Shown here one piece after another: positions 41,485-50,236 of a stretch of DNA of 64,000 bases; the first letter of the stretch is position 1; every line of letters starts with the position of its first letter. This DNA comes from JABWBD01 sp040768665 (GTDB lineage Bacteria > Planctomycetota > Planctomycetia > Pirellulales > Thermoguttaceae): assembly GCA_040768665.1 (NCBI GenBank), contig JAXGMN010000057.1, forward strand, positions 1 to 64,000, given 5' to 3'. The translations under genes were made by a program, and so were the position numbers. The notes under the pieces are model-generated. The model was not told the DNA's origin and did no database searches. It saw only the letters and a list, made by a program, of their open reading frames with translations.

Positions 41485-42615
41485 ATGGGCGAACGCATCC
41501 GCCACATGCTGGTCAAAGAGTTTATCCAGGTCTTTCGCGACCCTCGGATGCGGATGGTGATCTTCGTCATCCCGATCGTTCAGACCATGGTGATTGGCTA
41601 TGCCGTAACGACCGACATCCGCGACGTCCGCATGGCCGTGCTCGACCGCGACCAAAGCACGGCGAGCCGCGAACTGATCGCTCGCTTCGTCGATTCGGGC
41701 TACTTCGACGTTGTCGAATACACCCAAACCGACGACCGGGCTGCCGAGCTTATCGACCGGGGCGCGGTGTCCGCTGCGATCCGCATCCACCACGGGTTCG
41801 AGGCGGACCTGCGATCCGGACGTACCGCACGGCTGCAAGTCGTCGTTGACGGCACCGACTCCAATACTGCGGGAATCGTTCTGGGCTACGTCAGCAAAAT
41901 CGCCGCGGACTACTCGACGCGAGTCCTCGTCGAGCGGCTCGAACGCTCGCTTGGCGGCATAAGGCATCCCGGGCGGGTGGTGCTGGTTACCCGCGCATGG
42001 TTCAATGAAAATCTCGAAAGCCGAAACTACTTCGTTCCCGGCGTGATCGTCATCGTCGTGTCTCTCGTCACGCTGCTGTTGACCAGTATGGCGGTCGTCC
42101 GCGAAAAAGAGATCGGTACGATGGAACAGATCATGGTCTCGCCGATCAAGCCGCTGGAGTTCATTCTCGGCAAGACAGTCCCTTTCGCGATCATCGGATT
42201 TGTCGATGTTATTCTGGTCACGGTGGTAGGAGCGTTTTGGTTCGAGGTGCCGGTCCGCGGAAGCGTCGTCCTCTTGCTGCTGGGTACCGGACTCTATCTG
42301 CTGACCACGCTCGGCATCGGCCTGTTGATCTCCACCGTCAGCCAGACGCAGCAGCAGGCGATGATGACGACCTTCTTCTTCTTTTTTCCCGCCATGCTCC
42401 TCTCCGGCTTCGTGTTCCCAATCGCCAACATGCCCGAGGTGATCCAGTGGTTCACCTATATCAATCCGCTTCGATACTTTCTGGTGATCGTCCGAAGCAT
42501 CTTCTTGAAAGGCGTGGGCCTGGACATTCTTTGGCCGCAGATGGCCGCGCTGGCGGTGATGGGCACGAGCGTGATCTGGTTCGTTTCGCAGCGGTTCAAG
42601 AAAACGATGGCGTGA
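41485..42615 (+). CDS. ABC-2 type permease (second)
   Basis: The 376-residue protein is a paralogue of the preceding permease with the same plan: one N-terminal helix, an external domain ending AWFNENLESRNYFVPG, the coupling segment REKEIGTMEQIMVSPIKPLEFILGK, and five C-terminal helices with a Phe-rich stretch. The two probably form a heterodimeric channel with the two ATPases and HlyD. The open frame reaches upstream through the first permease, but only the part from 41485 is coding. It ends the efflux operon. Confidence 0.92.
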   Translation: MGERIRHMLVKEFIQVFRDPRMRMVIFVIPIVQTMVIGYAVTTDIRDVRMAVLDRDQSTASRELIARFVDSGYFDVVEYTQTDDRAAELIDRGAVSAAIRIHHGFEADLRSGRTARLQVVVDGTDSNTAGIVLGYVSKIAADYSTRVLVERLERSLGGIRHPGRVVLVTRAWFNENLESRNYFVPGVIVIVVSLVTLLLTSMAVVREKEIGTMEQIMVSPIKPLEFILGKTVPFAIIGFVDVILVTVVGAFWFEVPVRGSVVLLLLGTGLYLLTTLGIGLLISTVSQTQQQAMMTTFFFFFPAMLLSGFVFPIANMPEVIQWFTYINPLRYFLVIVRSIFLKGVGLDILWPQMAALAVMGTSVIWFVSQRFKKTMA

Positions 42616-42636
42616 AAGAGCAGAGCTGCCTTCCGC

Positions 42637-43194
42637 CTACTCCTTCCGGCCGATTCCCAGTTCGTCTGCATGGGGCTTCAGGGCATCGATGACGAACCGG
42701 ACGTGTTCGTCGAGGTCGACGCCCAGGATCTCCACGCTGCTTCGGATGATTTCGCGGTCCACCTTGGCGGCGAACGCCTTATCCTTGAGCTTCTTCTTGA
42801 CGCTCTTCGGTTCCAGCGTGGCGATACCGTCGGGGCGGACCAGGCAGCAGGCGACGATGAATCCAGCCAGCTCATCGCAGGCCAACAGTGCCCTGTCCAT
42901 CGGCGTCTTCGGCGGCAGTCCCCACTTGGTCTGGTGGAACGACACGGCATAGGCAATCTCCTCCTCGCCTTGTTCCCGCAGCCAGTCCACGATCCGCTTG
43001 GGATGCTCCTCCGGCCACTGATCGTAATCCGCATCGTGCAGCAGGCCGGCGATGGCCCACACCTCAGGTTGGCCGCCGTACTTCAACGCGGCCGCGCGCA
43101 TCACGATTTCGACAGCGCGGGCGTGCCCCAACAACGAGGGATTGTTCGTCCATGCATGAAGCTGTTGAAGAGCTTGATCGTGGGTGATGGACAT
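42637..43194 (-). CDS. HD-domain phosphohydrolase
   Basis: The 185-residue protein has the metal-binding HD set: His in LLGHARAVE (about 24), the HD pair in GLLHDADYD (about 53-54), and a later conserved His in VSFHQTKWG, with Asp in ACDELAG. Length and pattern (TKWGLPPKTPMDRALLACDELAGF) match a group of small HD hydrolases of unknown substrate. The ATG at 43194 has AGGAG 7 nt upstream. It converges on the efflux operon. Confidence 0.9.
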   Translation of the reverse strand: MSITHDQALQQLHAWTNNPSLLGHARAVEIVMRAAALKYGGQPEVWAIAGLLHDADYDQWPEEHPKRIVDWLREQGEEEIAYAVSFHQTKWGLPPKTPMDRALLACDELAGFIVACCLVRPDGIATLEPKSVKKKLKDKAFAAKVDREIIRSSVEILGVDLDEHVRFVIDALKPHADELGIGRKE

Positions 43195-43308
43195 TGCGAA
43201 ACTCCTGAACCGTCGACTCCGCCTTGGTCGCCGGCCGATAGGGGAAGAAGACCAACATCGATGTCGCCCATTTTATCAGGAGAATGGAGCTGGCGGTAGC
43301 TCAGCGAC

Positions 43309-43330
43309 GTGGGCTGGAACTGCAGCCCGC
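43309..43330. repeat. Short hairpin
   Basis: GTGGGCTG (43309-43316) pairs with CAGCCCGC (43323-43330) around a 6-nt loop, with one G-T pair. It lies between the ends of one leftward gene (43350) and the start of the next (43194); there is no T run on either strand. Confidence 0.35.
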
Positions 43331-43349
43331 ACTACCCTGGCATACGCAT

Positions 43350-44468
43350 TCATCCTTCCTCTCTTAGCAGGGCCACGAGATTGGCGAGAAACAGACGGTT
43401 GTCGCACTGGAGATACTCGAGCGTTCCACCCATCCGGTAAAAACTCTTGCAGTAGCGGAGATAGTACGCCGGGTGGTCTTTCGGCGGTTCGCCGGCCGAC
43501 CAATTCCAACCGCCGCCCGACTGAATGTCGACGATCACAATCCGGTGGTCGTGGAGAAACGGGCGCCCGTCGAGTCGGCGGAGGTTGTTCGCGGCGCTGA
43601 ACGCCTTTTCGAAAACCTGGGGGCTCATAATGGCCGAACCAACGGAGAGATAGACGCCGCCGTCCAATCGATCGACGCTGTGGGCGAAAACACGGGCGTC
43701 AGTCGCTGCCGCGCGGCCGATCGCACCGCCGTGGTAGAGCGGATGGTTGACGATGATGTCGTAGCCGATCCCGGGATGCACCGTGAGCGGGACACGATGG
43801 CGGCTGGCCGAACCAAGGATGGAGTGGCGGCGAAACGGGTGCTTGATCTCGTGATGGCCCGGTTGGAGTTTGAAGTGCTCGATTGTCCAGAGCAGATCCG
43901 CCCGAGCGGCGGTGAGTTCGTGGGCGGGATTGTCACGGATGGCGCCACGAAGTTGATCGGCCCCGGGGATCTCAATCGCATCGGTTTCGATCAGGCGGCC
44001 GATTGCTTCGCCGAATCCCAGCCCTTCGGCAGCACCGACGATCACGGCCAGGTTGATCCAGCGGCCGGTTTCATCCCAACTTCCGAACCGGCCGACCGGG
44101 GCATTTTCACGGACCGATTCCCCCGACTCGCCGAGGAAGGCAAATTCCCAATCATGAATGACACCGGCTCCCTGAGTGGCCAGGTGCGTCACCCAGCCGT
44201 TCTCGATCAGCCAGTTGACAAGCAGCCCGCAACAGTTTTTCACCAGGTGCGCGCCATAAGTCAGCATGACCGACGCTCCCTGCTGCCTTGCCTTGCGAAA
44301 GTTCGCCGCGAGTGCCTCGATCTGCCGCGTTAGTTCCGGCGGAGCCGCAGGCGGGGGAGCCGAGGGATCAGCGGCTTCTTCCTCGATCCGTGTGATATGG
44401 AGACGCTCGCTGAGCGGAAATACTTCGAGTCGTTTCGGGTCGATCTTTGGGTAGGGCAAAGCGGTCAT
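43350..44468 (-). CDS. Conserved protein of unknown function, possibly deoxyhypusine-synthase-like
   Basis: The 372-residue protein has no signal peptide. It contains GASVMLTYGAHLVKNCCGLLVNWLIENGWVTHLATQGAG and DWEFAFLGESGESVRENAPVGRFG-type segments, which suggest a nucleotide-binding Rossmann-like fold reminiscent of deoxyhypusine synthase; this likeness is weak and by eye. A later part (VHPGIGYDIIVNHPLYHGGAIG, LDGGVYLSVGSAIMSPQVFEKAF) is well ordered. Its start overlaps the stop of the exported DJ-1/PfpI gene by 4 bp (ATGA at 44465-44468), so the two are coupled. The reaction is unknown. Confidence 0.75.
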   Translation of the reverse strand: MTALPYPKIDPKRLEVFPLSERLHITRIEEEAADPSAPPPAAPPELTRQIEALAANFRKARQQGASVMLTYGAHLVKNCCGLLVNWLIENGWVTHLATQGAGVIHDWEFAFLGESGESVRENAPVGRFGSWDETGRWINLAVIVGAAEGLGFGEAIGRLIETDAIEIPGADQLRGAIRDNPAHELTAARADLLWTIEHFKLQPGHHEIKHPFRRHSILGSASRHRVPLTVHPGIGYDIIVNHPLYHGGAIGRAAATDARVFAHSVDRLDGGVYLSVGSAIMSPQVFEKAFSAANNLRRLDGRPFLHDHRIVIVDIQSGGGWNWSAGEPPKDHPAYYLRYCKSFYRMGGTLEYLQCDNRLFLANLVALLREEG

Positions 44469-45157
44469 CCTTTCGGCGCAGCGATCTTCTTGAGCTGCTC
44501 GATAAAGACCTTCATGAAGGGGGTGCCGTAGTCGTGCCAGGTGCCCGCACTGATGAGATTGCCGTCGATCACACACGGTTCGTTGATAAACGTACCGCCG
44601 AACTGGGTAACGTCGAGCGCGCACTTGCCAACCGTGGTCATCTTGCGGCCTTTCAACACGCCGGCCGCGGCAACGATCTCGACCCCATGGCAAACGACGG
44701 CCACCGGCTTGTCGGCTTCGAAGAAGTGGCGAGTGATCCGCATCAGGTCCTTGTCGTACCGAAGATACTCCGGTGCTCGCCCGCCGGAAAGGAACAGTCC
44801 GGCGTACTCGGACGGATCCACGTCTCGGAATGCGACTTCCGCCTTGATATGGTATCCGGGGCGCTCCTGGGTAATGTCCCAAGGGATGTTGGCATCGGGC
44901 GGTACTTCGTGGGTGACCATGTGGTACATGCGGGCCTCGGGGCCGGCCACCACGACCTTGTAGCCCTCCTCGGCAAGTCGGAAGAACGGGTAAAGGGTAT
45001 CGACGACTTCCGTCGCATCGCCGATGGGCATCAGGACCTTCGCCTGCGGTTTCTGGCCTTCGGCGGCTGTCACGGCGCTGCCCGCCATCCAGGTGACTGC
45101 GGCAGGGCCGGCGGCGAGGAGTTGGCACATCGCGCGGCGGGAGATGCGAGTTGTCAT
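44465..45157 (-). CDS. Tat-exported DJ-1/PfpI-family protein
   Basis: The 230-residue protein starts MTTRISRRAMCQLLAAG, a Tat-type signal. The DJ-1/PfpI fold follows with the nucleophile elbow AVVCHGVEI (Cys followed by His) and the acidic Glu of this superfamily likely in the SGGRAPEYLRYD segment, a glutamine-amidotransferase-like arrangement. Members act as proteases, glyoxalases or amidases; which applies is unknown. Export through Tat is uncommon for this family. The ATG has AGGAG 9-10 nt upstream. Confidence 0.88.
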   Translation of the reverse strand: MTTRISRRAMCQLLAAGPAAVTWMAGSAVTAAEGQKPQAKVLMPIGDATEVVDTLYPFFRLAEEGYKVVVAGPEARMYHMVTHEVPPDANIPWDITQERPGYHIKAEVAFRDVDPSEYAGLFLSGGRAPEYLRYDKDLMRITRHFFEADKPVAVVCHGVEIVAAAGVLKGRKMTTVGKCALDVTQFGGTFINEPCVIDGNLISAGTWHDYGTPFMKVFIEQLKKIAAPKG

Positions 45158-45401
45158 ACAAGAACACTCCTGAGAATAGAGAAATTGTGGACTCAAAAAA
45201 TGGCCGGCCGGCTTTTCTTGGGGGGCCGGCGAGCGGCCCGGCGAAAATCGCTGCACCAGAAATCGCGACCGCGATCCAGCATACACTGCCCGCGGGACGA
45301 CGCCAAGCATCGAAGGAAACATTCGCGTAGGTATCTTGCGCTGAGAGGCCAATTGCTCAGCGATAGGAACAAAGCGGACCATGCTGCTGGAGTCGTGAAG
45401 G

Positions 45402-46820
45402 CTATTGGTGAAGCGCTCGGGCGGCTCGTTCCGCCAGGGCCCGGTTGGCAAATGCGCGGATGCTGAACCGGGCGGTTGCCCGTTCCTGCGGCGTCAACTG
45501 GACGACGGTTTCCTGCTGCCATTGACGAATCGACGCGGGCGACAATGCGACGATCCACGAGCGCCGGAGTTGCGTTTCGATGACTCCCACGTAATGGGTT
45601 TGATTGGCGATCGGATCGACGTAAGGCAACGTTTTGAGATAGTCCGTCAGGGCGTTTTCGATTGCACCGAAATCCGGGCCAAAATGCTTGGCAAATAGTC
45701 CCGCACCGTCGATCTCATCGCCTTCCAGAGGTCCGATCCGGCTCACCTCGCGCAAGTAATCGAAGAACTGCTCGGGCCGGCGCTTCGTCAGATAGTGCGT
45801 CAGAGCCCAGGCGGCGGCGTAGCCGGTGGAATCGAGTTGGTCGGACTCGACGGTCTGCCGCACCAGCCCGCCGCCGGACTGGCCGAGCGGACGCTGCTTG
45901 AGCGATTCGACCAGGCTGTGCATTCGCAGATCGTTCACGAGGCCCACGCCCTTCCAGCGAGCCCGGTCGCCGGTGCTCGTGGGCGCCATGTATTCGGCCA
46001 GTCCCTCGCTGATCCACATCGGCCATTCGGACAATCGCTGCTGCACGCCGATGTTGTGCAGGATCTGGTGGACGCCTTCGTGGGCGATCGTCGAGATTGA
46101 CTGCTTCACGGCCAGTTCCGGCGCCACCTCGGCCATCTTCGACTGCTCGTACATGACGATGTAGTTGTTGACGGCGTTGTAGTATGCGACGACGCCTTCG
46201 CCCATTTCATGGTACGCGTCGAACTCCTCCTCAGTGCGAAACATCACGACGACCAACGGCACCTCGGGATCGTGCACGTCGAGCTTCTGCCGTTTGCAGT
46301 AGGCGAGCAGGCTGGGATACATCGTTTCCAGCAGGCGACTCGTCGCGCGGTAGAAGGCGTCGCTCGAGTTGTACACGTACACGTAGCGCCGCGTCTTCCG
46401 TGTTTGGAAGTCCTTGAATGTGCCTGCCGTCAGTTCGGCGATCATCTCGTCTTGCGTGGCCGGTACGAAGGGTCGATCGGTCTCGGCGGCTTCTTCGCGC
46501 GAGACCGACGCCACTCGTCCGTTGGGCAGCATGACGACCAGTCGGTCGCCGACTTCCACGAGAATCCTGCCCACGACGGGCCCATCATTCGGTCCGCGAA
46601 CCTGCACGACACGACCATCGCCCGACTTGGGCGGGGCCTGCGGGACTTCGAGTCCGAAATCGGCCGGGTCCGCCTGCGGCAATACCTGCTGAGCGAGGGC
46701 GGCGTCGCTCACCGCCAAGATCATCGCCGCGGCAAGCAAAAGGATCGCAGCCAATATCTGCGATCTCGCCGGCGCTGCTGAGAATAAAGGACAATGAATA
46801 ACAGCAGGGGGAGTTTTCAT
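45402..46820 (-). CDS. Exported DUF1570-type putative metalloprotease
   Basis: The 472-residue protein has a signal peptide (ILAAILLLAAAMILAVSDAALA). A small beta domain follows (VVGRILVEVGDRLVVMLPNGRVASV), then the DUF1570 region with a zinc-protease-like motif IAHEGVHQILHN and a downstream ISEGLAEYMAP, which together give the HExxH plus distal Glu pattern of gluzincins. A C-terminal helical part follows. DUF1570 proteins are typical of planctomycetes. The role is inferred as envelope protein turnover. The ATG at 46820 follows GAGGC; an upstream ATG four codons earlier is possible. Confidence 0.85.
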   Translation of the reverse strand: MKTPPAVIHCPLFSAAPARSQILAAILLLAAAMILAVSDAALAQQVLPQADPADFGLEVPQAPPKSGDGRVVQVRGPNDGPVVGRILVEVGDRLVVMLPNGRVASVSREEAAETDRPFVPATQDEMIAELTAGTFKDFQTRKTRRYVYVYNSSDAFYRATSRLLETMYPSLLAYCKRQKLDVHDPEVPLVVVMFRTEEEFDAYHEMGEGVVAYYNAVNNYIVMYEQSKMAEVAPELAVKQSISTIAHEGVHQILHNIGVQQRLSEWPMWISEGLAEYMAPTSTGDRARWKGVGLVNDLRMHSLVESLKQRPLGQSGGGLVRQTVESDQLDSTGYAAAWALTHYLTKRRPEQFFDYLREVSRIGPLEGDEIDGAGLFAKHFGPDFGAIENALTDYLKTLPYVDPIANQTHYVGVIETQLRRSWIVALSPASIRQWQQETVVQLTPQERATARFSIRAFANRALAERAARALHQ

Positions 46821-46910
46821 AGAAAGCCTCATGCTTGTCCGGGCACAATCGGGCGTTGTCCAACGGCGGGTCTAAGGGAAATCGAGACGCGGGGCAAGGT
46901 CAGCACGTGG

Positions 46911-48608
46911 TCAGTCTCGTGCGGCCGGCCCGGCGGCCTTGCCACGGACCGCGGGATCATGCACGCCGACGAACGGGCCATCGGGCAAACGGTGGATGGC
47001 CTGGCAGACGCCGAAGTTGCTGCGGATCACTCGGTGGCCTCGCTTTTCGAGCGCCGCTACCAGGCGTGCATCCATGCTTTGCTGCACTCTGAGTTGGTCG
47101 GGCCGCCACTGGTGATGCACGCGGAGGCCGCCGACCGCATCAGCCAGGGGCCGGTCCAGGTCGAGTCGGTACACCAGCGCCATGACCACTTGGGAAATGA
47201 TCGTGGGCCCGCCGGCCGCACCGACGGTGAGGATCGGCTCTCCATCTTCGAGAACGATGGTGGGGCTCATGCTCGACAAGGGCCGTTTTCCAGGCCCGAC
47301 GGCGTTCGCCTCGGCGCCGAGGAGCCCGGCGGAATTGGGCACGCCGGGTGCGATCGAGAAGTCGTCCATCTCGTTGTTCAAGACAACGCCCGTGCCGGGT
47401 ACGACGACCTTCGAGCCGTACGTGGTGTTGATTGTGGCGGTGATGCCTACCCAGTTGCCTTCCGCGTCGGCTGCGGCGATGTGAGTGGTATGCCGGCCGA
47501 AGTGGTCGGTATCCGCGGCCGGTGGTTCCCCGTGCGTCGGCACCTCCGTGGCGTGGTCCGGGTCGATCTCGCCGGCCAGACGAGCGGCATACTGCTTGTC
47601 GAGCAACCCCCGAGGCACGCTTGCAAACTGCGGATCGCCCAGCCAGTATGCCCGATCGGCGAAGGCCCGTTTCATCGCCTCCGCGATGAGGTGATAGAAC
47701 TGTGCGGGATCCTTCGCGTAGACGGCCTTGAGATCGAATCGCTCCAGGATGCTGAGGATCTGGGCGACGTGCAGCCCTCCCGAACTCGGTGGCGGAAAGC
47801 CGACGAGCGTGTAGCCGCGGTACGTGGTGCGAAGCGGCTCGCGGTCCTGCGGCCGGTAGGCGGCCAGGTCGTCGTCGGCGATCAGGCCGCCGTGGTTCGC
47901 CATCCAGGCGTCCAACTTCTCGGCAAACGGTCCCCGGTAGAACCAGCCGATGCCTTCCGCCGCAATCGCCCGGTAGGTACGTGCCAGATCGGGCTGCCGG
48001 AATCGTTCGCCCGGCTCGCGCTTCGATCCGTCGGGCTTCAGGAAGACTGCCCGCGAGCCCTCGAAGCGAGCGAACGTCTCGGACAGCCTGTTGATTCGCG
48101 TTGCGGAGGACTCGTCGAGCAGGTAGCCTTCTTCGGCAACCTTCGCCGCCCTCGCCAGGGCATCACGGAGCGCCATGCGCCCGTAGCGGCGCGCGGCCAG
48201 ATCGTAAGCCGCCAGGGCCCCGGGTACCCCGGAGGCCAATGGCCCCGTTTGGCTCCATTGGGGCTGCGGCTTTCCCTCTTGGAGGAACATGTCACGGCAG
48301 GCTCCGATCGGTGCGACTTCGCGGCCATCGATGGCGATCTCGCGGCCGTCGGCAAGACGCATGAGGATAAAGCACCCGCCGCCGATCCCCGAATTATGGC
48401 CGTCGACGACGCCGAGCATGAGCGCCGCCGCAATCGCCGCATCGACCGCGTTTCCGCCGCGTTCGAGCGCGTACACCCCGGAATCCGTTGCCGCCGGATG
48501 CACCGTGGCCACCATACCCCCCCGAGAATCGCCAGGTTCGGCCGCGCAAGGGCTCGGCAGAACTGAAAGCACGGCAGCGATCACCAGTATTACCGAAACA
48601 ATTCGCAT
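46911..48608 (-). CDS. ggt: Gamma-glutamyltransferase
   Basis: The 565-residue protein begins with a signal peptide (IVSVILVIAAVLSVLPSPCAA). It then matches gamma-glutamyltranspeptidase: GGNAVDAAIAAALMLGVVDGHNSGIGGGCF, the autoprocessing/catalytic Thr in GRHTTHIAAADAEG, and the C-terminal substrate loop GKRPLSSMSPTIV with GAAGGPTIISQV. The precursor cleaves itself before the Thr into two chains and transfers or hydrolyses gamma-glutamyl groups of glutathione in the periplasm. It precedes the DUF1570 gene by 90 bp on the same strand, so both may be co-transcribed. Confidence 0.94.
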   Translation of the reverse strand: MRIVSVILVIAAVLSVLPSPCAAEPGDSRGGMVATVHPAATDSGVYALERGGNAVDAAIAAALMLGVVDGHNSGIGGGCFILMRLADGREIAIDGREVAPIGACRDMFLQEGKPQPQWSQTGPLASGVPGALAAYDLAARRYGRMALRDALARAAKVAEEGYLLDESSATRINRLSETFARFEGSRAVFLKPDGSKREPGERFRQPDLARTYRAIAAEGIGWFYRGPFAEKLDAWMANHGGLIADDDLAAYRPQDREPLRTTYRGYTLVGFPPPSSGGLHVAQILSILERFDLKAVYAKDPAQFYHLIAEAMKRAFADRAYWLGDPQFASVPRGLLDKQYAARLAGEIDPDHATEVPTHGEPPAADTDHFGRHTTHIAAADAEGNWVGITATINTTYGSKVVVPGTGVVLNNEMDDFSIAPGVPNSAGLLGAEANAVGPGKRPLSSMSPTIVLEDGEPILTVGAAGGPTIISQVVMALVYRLDLDRPLADAVGGLRVHHQWRPDQLRVQQSMDARLVAALEKRGHRVIRSNFGVCQAIHRLPDGPFVGVHDPAVRGKAAGPAARD

Positions 48609-48992
48609 CGGGTTGGCTCCATCAGGTCGGTCGACTCGACGGCAGGCACATCTGCTTCTGAAAGGCAGTCCATCGTTTACCCGGAGCATACCACCGTCGT
48701 CCGCAGCGTTCAACGCCGTCCCGGACGGCCCATCGGCTGCTGGGCAGATATGTAGACACCAGTTTAGTATTCTTGGTCATCATGATCTATACGGCGCAAA
48801 TCGGCAGGTGTTTGTTAGGCCAGGGCGGGAAAGACTTCCTGGGGGCGGCGATTCCGGCGGGGACGGCTGGGAAATGCGATCGCACGACGAGAAACTCGCA
48901 CTCGGAACCCTAAGGCGGAAGGGGAGTTGCGTGCGGTGGCCTGAAGAATCTAGAATTAAAAAACTTCCGGCCGAGGCGACGGAGGCGGCACC
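48609..48992. other. Divergent intergenic region with one candidate promoter
   Basis: This 384-bp region separates ggt and the radical SAM gene. Apart from the candidate promoter at 48927-48956, no repeat or RNA structure was seen. Confidence 0.4.
48927..48956 (+). promoter_or_regulatory. Candidate promoter of the radical SAM gene
   Basis: TTGCGT (48927-48932) and TAGAAT (48951-48956) are 18 nt apart, followed by an A/T-rich stretch and then GGAGG at 48981-48985, 7 nt before the GTG start. The match is fair, not strong. Confidence 0.35.
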
Positions 48993-50222
48993 GTGCCGCG
49001 CCGCCTCGCCCTGCCTACTGAGACGGTTTTCTTCATGCTCGCTCGCCTCGCGTATCGACTGGCCACCGAAATCTCGCCGCGTCTGGCCCTCAAGGCCGGC
49101 TACCTGTGGGCGTACAAGGGAATGGGCGCCGTCAAGGCTTACAAGCGGCGAGTCCGCCGCGGCGAGTTGTTTCCGCCGTTTCTTTTCCTCGCGCTGACCA
49201 GTGCCTGCAATCTTCGCTGTCACGGCTGCTGGATCGAAAGCGAGGGCAAAGTCGACCAGCTTTCGCTGGACGATATCCAGCGCGTCATTTCCGCCGGTAA
49301 GCAGCAGCGGAGTTATTTCTACACATTGCTGGGCGGGGAGCCGATGCTCTACCGGCGCCTCTGGGAGATCGTCGAGCGGCATCCCGAATGCTATTTCCAA
49401 ATCATTACCAATGGGATGTTCTTTACGGAGGAAGTTGTCGCCCGCATTCGCCGCGCGGGAAACGTGACGCCGCTGGTCAGCATCGACGGATTTCAGCAAG
49501 AGAACGACGCTCGCCGGGGCGAAGGAGTTTTCGAACAGGCGATCCAAGGGCTCGGCCGCCTTCAGAGGCAGAAGATCCTCTTCGGCGTCGCGACGACCGT
49601 AACGGGGTCCAATCTCGAAGAAGTGGTGACCGACGAATACGTCCAAGATTTCATCGATCGCGGCGCGATGTACTTGTGGTATTATGTCTATCGCCCGGTC
49701 GGCGCGGATCCCAGCCCGCAATTCTGCGTGTCGCGGGAACAGATGCTCGAGCTTCGGCGGCGTCTGCTCGAGCTTCGGCGCAAGCATCCGATCATTCTGA
49801 TCGACACGTATTGGAACGCCCGGGGCGAGGCCGTCTGCCCGGCGGCGCTCGGCCTGGGGTTTCATATCGGTCCGAAAGGAAGCATTGAGCCCTGCCCGCC
49901 GCTTTCGTTCGCTTGCGAATCCATCCGGCAGGACGGCGAAGTGTTCGACGCGATCAACCGGAGCGACTTCCTCCGGGGCTTTCAAGACTTCGTTCACAAG
50001 CGGACGCGGGGATGCGTCATCCTGGAACGCCCGCAGGAACTGGCGGCATTCCTGCAGGACAAGGGCGCCGACGACACCAGCGGCCGCGATGCGCTGGCCG
50101 AACTGAGTGGATCGCAGGCGCGAACGAGCCATCATCTCCCCGGCGAGGAGATCCCCGAAGATTTCTGGTTCTACCGGATGCTGAAGAAACAGTTGTTCTT
50201 CGGAATGGGCGGCTACGGCTAG
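48993..50222 (+). CDS. Radical SAM protein with SPASM-like C-terminal cysteines
   Basis: The 409-residue protein has the radical SAM cluster motif CNLRCHGC (C72, C76, C79) within LALTSACNLRCHGCW and the GGEPM motif that holds the SAM amino group. Later cysteines occur in AVCPAALG, IEPCPPLSFACES and TRGCVI and may bind an auxiliary [4Fe-4S] cluster, as in SPASM proteins. The GTG start is preceded by GGAGG with 7 nt spacing; an ATG 14 codons later is less well placed. No precursor-peptide gene or other partner was found nearby, so the substrate is unknown. The first 60 residues are basic and Ala-rich. Confidence 0.88.
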   Translation: MPRRLALPTETVFFMLARLAYRLATEISPRLALKAGYLWAYKGMGAVKAYKRRVRRGELFPPFLFLALTSACNLRCHGCWIESEGKVDQLSLDDIQRVISAGKQQRSYFYTLLGGEPMLYRRLWEIVERHPECYFQIITNGMFFTEEVVARIRRAGNVTPLVSIDGFQQENDARRGEGVFEQAIQGLGRLQRQKILFGVATTVTGSNLEEVVTDEYVQDFIDRGAMYLWYYVYRPVGADPSPQFCVSREQMLELRRRLLELRRKHPIILIDTYWNARGEAVCPAALGLGFHIGPKGSIEPCPPLSFACESIRQDGEVFDAINRSDFLRGFQDFVHKRTRGCVILERPQELAAFLQDKGADDTSGRDALAELSGSQARTSHHLPGEEIPEDFWFYRMLKKQLFFGMGGYG

Positions 50223-50236
50223 AACCGCGTCCGCCT

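Noticed and set aside
44469..45167. N-terminal extension of the unknown protein at 43350
   Set aside because: It is out of frame with and fully overlaps the DJ-1/PfpI gene; the ATGA overlap marks the real start at 44468.
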